Assembly (NCBI GenBank): GCA_028748945.1
Contig: JAQTOL010000107.1
Location: 1 to 9,065, forward strand
Source: Paludibacter sp.
GTDB lineage: Bacteria; Bacteroidota; Bacteroidia; Bacteroidales; Paludibacteraceae
DNA: 9,065 nt
Reading direction: 5' to 3'
Shown here: piece after piece, positions 5,814 to 9,065 of the stretch
How the letters are laid out: each line of letters begins with the position of its first letter
Numbering within the stretch: position 1 is the stretch's first letter
Notes under the pieces: model-generated
What the model was told of the DNA's origin: nothing
The model's database searches: none
Seen by the model: the letters and a program-made list of their open reading frames with translations, nothing else
Made by a program: the position numbers and the translations under genes

Positions 5814-7856
5814 TTAAGGTATTATGTCTATGATTACCGTTCGGTTATAAAAACGTTCCTCGGCATATTTATTTTCGAAAGGAGCTGTTTTTTCATCTTC
5901 GCCCATTCCGTAAACTTCGAACTTAACATCTTTACGACCAGCCTTGGCCAAAGCATCTTCCAAAATATCTCTGACATCGTTAGCACGTGCTGTTGATAAT
6001 TTTTGATTATATGCTTCGCCTCCGATAATGTCGGTATGACCATGAATAATAACTGTTCCGTTTGCTGGAATCTTAGGAAGAACAACGTTAGTCAGGTACT
6101 TTTGGTACATTCTGTTGGTCTTCGAATTATTGTATTCATATAGTATACTGAATCGGGTTCCGGTTTCGGTAACAGGAGCTTTCCAAAGAACAATATGTGT
6201 AGAAGCTTCTTTTGTTACGATCTTGCCACTCTTGGTTGTACCAATCATTTTCACTTTATAGTCACCTTCGGCTTTATCACCCAATATGGTTTTTCCGGGG
6301 ATACTTACAGTTTCCTGTGTATAAGGTCCGTAGTTTTGAACTTTTCCGGTGTTATCGGTCAATTCCAGTGTCCATGAAGAGTAAGCTTCATCAGCTCCAT
6401 CTAAATTGACTGAGAAGTAACTGTCAATAGGTGCTTCCTGTACGGCAACTATCTCTATTGGTTTCAACGGAGCATTAGGTCCACTCTGGAATTCCATTAA
6501 TAATGCAGGTGAATTACTTTCGATGGTAACCCTACGGTCTCCTTCACGAAGCATAACTATATCTATGGTGCCACCTTTTCGTACTGCAGCTAAAACAGGT
6601 TTATTACGCCCTTCGATAGAAATCCGTTTAGGATCAATAACAAATACAGTTACTAAATAGTCTTTAACCGATCCGGCCATTGCAAGACCATCTTTTGATC
6701 CCTGTGCTGACGATCCAACCAGGGTAATGGTTGTCGATGGATTGTTTAGCATTCGTTCACCGACGATATTCAATACATTGTAATATACTTTCAATTGCCG
6801 TTCCGAACGTCCGGAAAGATTTTTTGGTGTTGACATTTCCATTTCGTCTTCCTTGAAATCCTTTACCTGATCTTTCTTTAATAATACATAACGATTAGGT
6901 ATTTCATCAGAACCTAAATCGAAGAATATGTAATTACGTAGAGGGAAAATTTCTCTCACTTTCCGTTCGCTCACAATATTTAGTGGCGAATTAACCGTGA
7001 ATGTTACTTTAGGTTCTACAAGTACAATTGATTTTTCGGGTAGAGTTTCCTTTTCCTTTGTTACAATTTTATGTCCTGATCCCAGCTTCAAAGCAGCACC
7101 TACTCTCAAGGTGGTTATATTCCATGTTTCGATGGTACGTGGATCCTGTCCATAATACGGTTGAAATGAAACAAATGGAGAAAGAACCCATTGAGTCTTG
7201 TGATAATCAGATGAAAGATGGATATCGTAACCGGCTCCGATTTGCATCGAAATCAAACTACTGTTAATATCACTAAAATCACCTTTTACTGCCGGTGTGG
7301 CCGGTTGATCCGGGAAAGCCGGATTAATACCCAACTGGTAGCTGAATCCTTTTGTCAAATTGAAAGCAAAACGAGGACCGGCATACAAATATAAATCAGA
7401 TTTGAATGGTGCAAAACGTAAGCTTGGTTCTACCGTCAGATAACTTAAATCTGTAATTAAATCTTCCGGGCAATTACATGGACTTTTTACCGAAGTAAAT
7501 GAACCTCTACGACTGTCGTAACCTGCCTGAAACATAACTCCCCAACGTGAGTTGGCGGGACGATATTCGATTAAAGGAGCAAGATAAAGCCCTAAACCGG
7601 TACCATCGTGAAAAGTACTTGGAACGGTTAATTCAGGATTCATTTGCTGAGTTGAACCCCGGTAGAAATTAATATTTCCACCTGCAGCCACACCAAAGTA
7701 CCACGAAGGTTGTGTGTATCGAATAGAATCTTGTGCCTGAACAGGTGTTTGAATACCCAATAAGATTACAGCGCCAAGAATAACACTTTTTATGCTCAGG
7801 GCATAAGGGAACCGCGCTAAGCGCGATTCCTTTTTATACATATTAATTGTTTTCAT
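5814..7856 (-). CDS. OmpA-family outer membrane protein with beta-barrel and peptidoglycan-binding domain
   Basis: A 680-aa protein. Signal peptide to about residue 41 (PVQAQ). Residues about 43-258 alternate as amphipathic beta strands rich in aromatics (YLYAGPRFAF, WVLSPFVSFQPYY), fitting an outer-membrane beta-barrel; the only cysteines here form a CNC at 127-129. Residues about 308-447 (FFDLGSDEIP, then GSSAQGSKDGLAMAGSVKDYL and REGDRRVTIES) resemble an OmpA-like module lacking the peptidoglycan-binding HTD motif. A beta-rich linker follows at 460-556. Residues 567-680 form an intact OmpA C-terminal domain: GHTD with D609, YNQKLSTARA, GMGEDE, PFEN and the NR with R672. D609 and R672 are the expected contacts to the peptidoglycan peptide. 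It should bridge outer membrane and cell wall. It starts 18 nt after the upstream DUF3494 gene and is almost certainly cotranscribed with it. Start at 7856 is chosen; a Met at residue 6 is an alternative. Confidence 0.92.
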   Translation of the reverse strand: MKTINMYKKESRLARFPYALSIKSVILGAVILLGIQTPVQAQDSIRYTQPSWYFGVAAGGNINFYRGSTQQMNPELTVPSTFHDGTGLGLYLAPLIEYRPANSRWGVMFQAGYDSRRGSFTSVKSPCNCPEDLITDLSYLTVEPSLRFAPFKSDLYLYAGPRFAFNLTKGFSYQLGINPAFPDQPATPAVKGDFSDINSSLISMQIGAGYDIHLSSDYHKTQWVLSPFVSFQPYYGQDPRTIETWNITTLRVGAALKLGSGHKIVTKEKETLPEKSIVLVEPKVTFTVNSPLNIVSERKVREIFPLRNYIFFDLGSDEIPNRYVLLKKDQVKDFKEDEMEMSTPKNLSGRSERQLKVYYNVLNIVGERMLNNPSTTITLVGSSAQGSKDGLAMAGSVKDYLVTVFVIDPKRISIEGRNKPVLAAVRKGGTIDIVMLREGDRRVTIESNSPALLMEFQSGPNAPLKPIEIVAVQEAPIDSYFSVNLDGADEAYSSWTLELTDNTGKVQNYGPYTQETVSIPGKTILGDKAEGDYKVKMIGTTKSGKIVTKEASTHIVLWKAPVTETGTRFSILYEYNNSKTNRMYQKYLTNVVLPKIPANGTVIIHGHTDIIGGEAYNQKLSTARANDVRDILEDALAKAGRKDVKFEVYGMGEDEKTAPFENKYAEERFYNRTVIIDIIP

Positions 7857-7874
7857 ATTTTTTTGAATTTATTA

Positions 7875-9065
7875 TTAAGGTAGTACAACTGTGGCTGTAT
7901 TTAATGTCACTGCTGACTGAGCCAATAACCTTCCGGTAACTTTAGCACGTGTATTCAGTGAAATAAGTGTTTGACTTAAGATATTTCCACTAAAATCAAC
8001 GTCTGATCCTATTACGGCATCTGAAGCTGTAATCCAGAATATATTTTTAGCCTGGGCACCACCCGATAAATGAATGATAGCCGTGTTATCAACAGTAAGT
8101 CCCTGAGCAATCTGGAAAACCCAGGTGTCATTTGGTCCACCCGATAAAGTCACACCGGCATTGGTTATTAAAAGACCTGAACTCCATTTATATAAACCAG
8201 GTACCAGTGTCATACCACTTATATTACCTGCGCCTTTATCAACGATTACAGAAGTTGTCATACCCATAGCTGTAGTAAATGCAGTTTCCACATCGCTAAT
8301 GGCAGTTGTCATTTTAGACGGAGGAGCCAATGTATAATCAGAGGCAAACACCTGACCATTAACATAAAGCGAAGTTGAGAATTGATTGGTGGCATCCATG
8401 ATTAAGGAAAAACCGGTTATTGCTGTTGCAGTTGCGGGGCTAACACCGATATTACCGGTAATGGAAGTAACACCAATGGTTGAGATTCCTGTTTTGGATA
8501 AAATGGTAAAATCAGCAGCTGTTCCAAGATTTACAATTCCGGGACCCTGAGCCGCAGCAGCATCAAAGTTTGCTGTTACATTTTTGTCTCCATTCATAAT
8601 AATTGTGACAACAGCATTTGTTCCAATAGCATCACCACTCCATGAATTAAATGTGTACCCGGGATCGGGAACAGCAGTAAGTTCAACAGATGTACCATTA
8701 ACATAAGTAAGTTGATCCGGAATACTTATCACTGTACCGTTTAATGCACTTATATTCAACGAGAAATTGCTTGAATTTAATGTGAAGTTTGCAGTGATAT
8801 TTTTAGCCGAATTCATTGTTACGGTTAATGGATTCTTCGTTCCTGTGGCATCGCCACTCCACGAAGAAAATGAATAGCCCGGTGCTGGTGTTGGTGTAAG
8901 AACTACATTAGTGCCACTATTATAAGTAGGTTGATCCGGATTTTTACTTACCGATCCGTTTAATGCTGTAATATTCAATGAATAAACATTAATAGTACTA
9001 AATGTCCATGTTGTATCTTTTGCTAATGCTGTTTCATCTGCATTTTTTACAGCCATTGTAATACT
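7875..9065 (-). CDS. Secreted protein: Ig-like (Big_5) end, two InlB-type repeats, one DUF3494 domain; 5' end outside window
   Basis: The frame is open to the window edge; an ATG at 9056 is internal, because the three codons before it (S-I-T) continue a Big_5 Ig-like domain that ends KDTTWTFSTIN. 396 residues are visible. Counted from that Met, two InlB B-repeat-like units follow at about 26-92 and 98-164; each has LNI(T/S)ALNG(S/T)V, PDQ-TY-(N/S)GT, PGY(S/T)F-SWSGDA-GT and a K-(I/V)TANF end. A single canonical DUF3494 domain occupies 174-393 (NLGTAADFTILSKTGIS, the GNIG turn, PGLYKWSSG, WVFQIAQGL, SGGAQAKNIFWI, GRLLAQSAVTLNTATVVLP). The protein ends exactly with the domain, with no T9SS tail. 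The N-terminus, including any signal or lipoprotein peptide and further Ig-like domains, lies outside. The OmpA-family gene follows 18 nt later, so both products probably act together at the cell surface. Confidence 0.9.
   Translation of the reverse strand, partial: SITMAVKNADETALAKDTTWTFSTINVYSLNITALNGSVSKNPDQPTYNSGTNVVLTPTPAPGYSFSSWSGDATGTKNPLTVTMNSAKNITANFTLNSSNFSLNISALNGTVISIPDQLTYVNGTSVELTAVPDPGYTFNSWSGDAIGTNAVVTIIMNGDKNVTANFDAAAAQGPGIVNLGTAADFTILSKTGISTIGVTSITGNIGVSPATATAITGFSLIMDATNQFSTSLYVNGQVFASDYTLAPPSKMTTAISDVETAFTTAMGMTTSVIVDKGAGNISGMTLVPGLYKWSSGLLITNAGVTLSGGPNDTWVFQIAQGLTVDNTAIIHLSGGAQAKNIFWITASDAVIGSDVDFSGNILSQTLISLNTRAKVTGRLLAQSAVTLNTATVVLP

Noticed and set aside
7875..9056. 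ATG at 9056 as true start of the DUF3494 gene
   Set aside because: It falls in the middle of a Big_5 Ig-like domain and the frame stays open to the window edge, so the gene continues upstream.

Overview
The window comes from a Bacteroidota (Bacteroidetes) chromosome. The evidence is two proteins ending in a Por/type IX secretion (T9SS) C-terminal sorting domain, Bacteroidota-style promoters with a TAnnTTTG -7 element, low G+C, and intergenic palindromic repeats of the kind common in this phylum. All supported genes are on the minus strand, so transcription runs from high to low coordinates. I see no tRNA, rRNA, CRISPR array, transposase or phage gene.

Layout in transcription order. (1) 9065-5814: an apparent operon. 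The first gene is 5'-truncated by the window edge and encodes a secreted protein with the end of a Big_5 Ig-like domain, two InlB-type repeats and one canonical DUF3494 (ice-binding-like) domain. Eighteen nt later comes a 680-aa outer-membrane protein with a beta-barrel, a degenerate OmpA-like module and an intact C-terminal OmpA peptidoglycan-binding domain. A strong terminator follows. (2) 5740-5294: a non-coding stretch filled with nested palindromic repeats. (3) 5184-3574 and 3141-1525: two tandem paralogues of 536 and 538 aa, each with a signal peptide, two divergent DUF3494 domains and a T9SS sorting tail. A second repeat cluster lies between them. (4) 1303-1: a small stress-gene islet with two CsbD-family genes, an sll1863-family lipoprotein and an lmo0937-family small membrane protein, the last cut by the window edge.

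The most notable observation is a shared promoter block upstream of four genes: both T9SS DUF3494 genes and both CsbD genes. On the coding strand it reads TGTGAATNATGTAAS, then 14 nt, then KTGTAAY, then 21 nt, then a -7-like box YANCTTTR, with 36-44 nt to the start codon. Both spacings are identical in all four copies, and the TGTAA half-sites repeat at 21 bp, two helical turns. I infer that one unidentified regulator controls both the envelope/general-stress small proteins and the secreted DUF3494 surface proteins. DUF3494 and OmpA in one operon, next to secreted DUF3494 paralogues, further suggests a cell-surface module, but the function of these DUF3494 proteins (ice binding, adhesion or other) cannot be read from the sequence.
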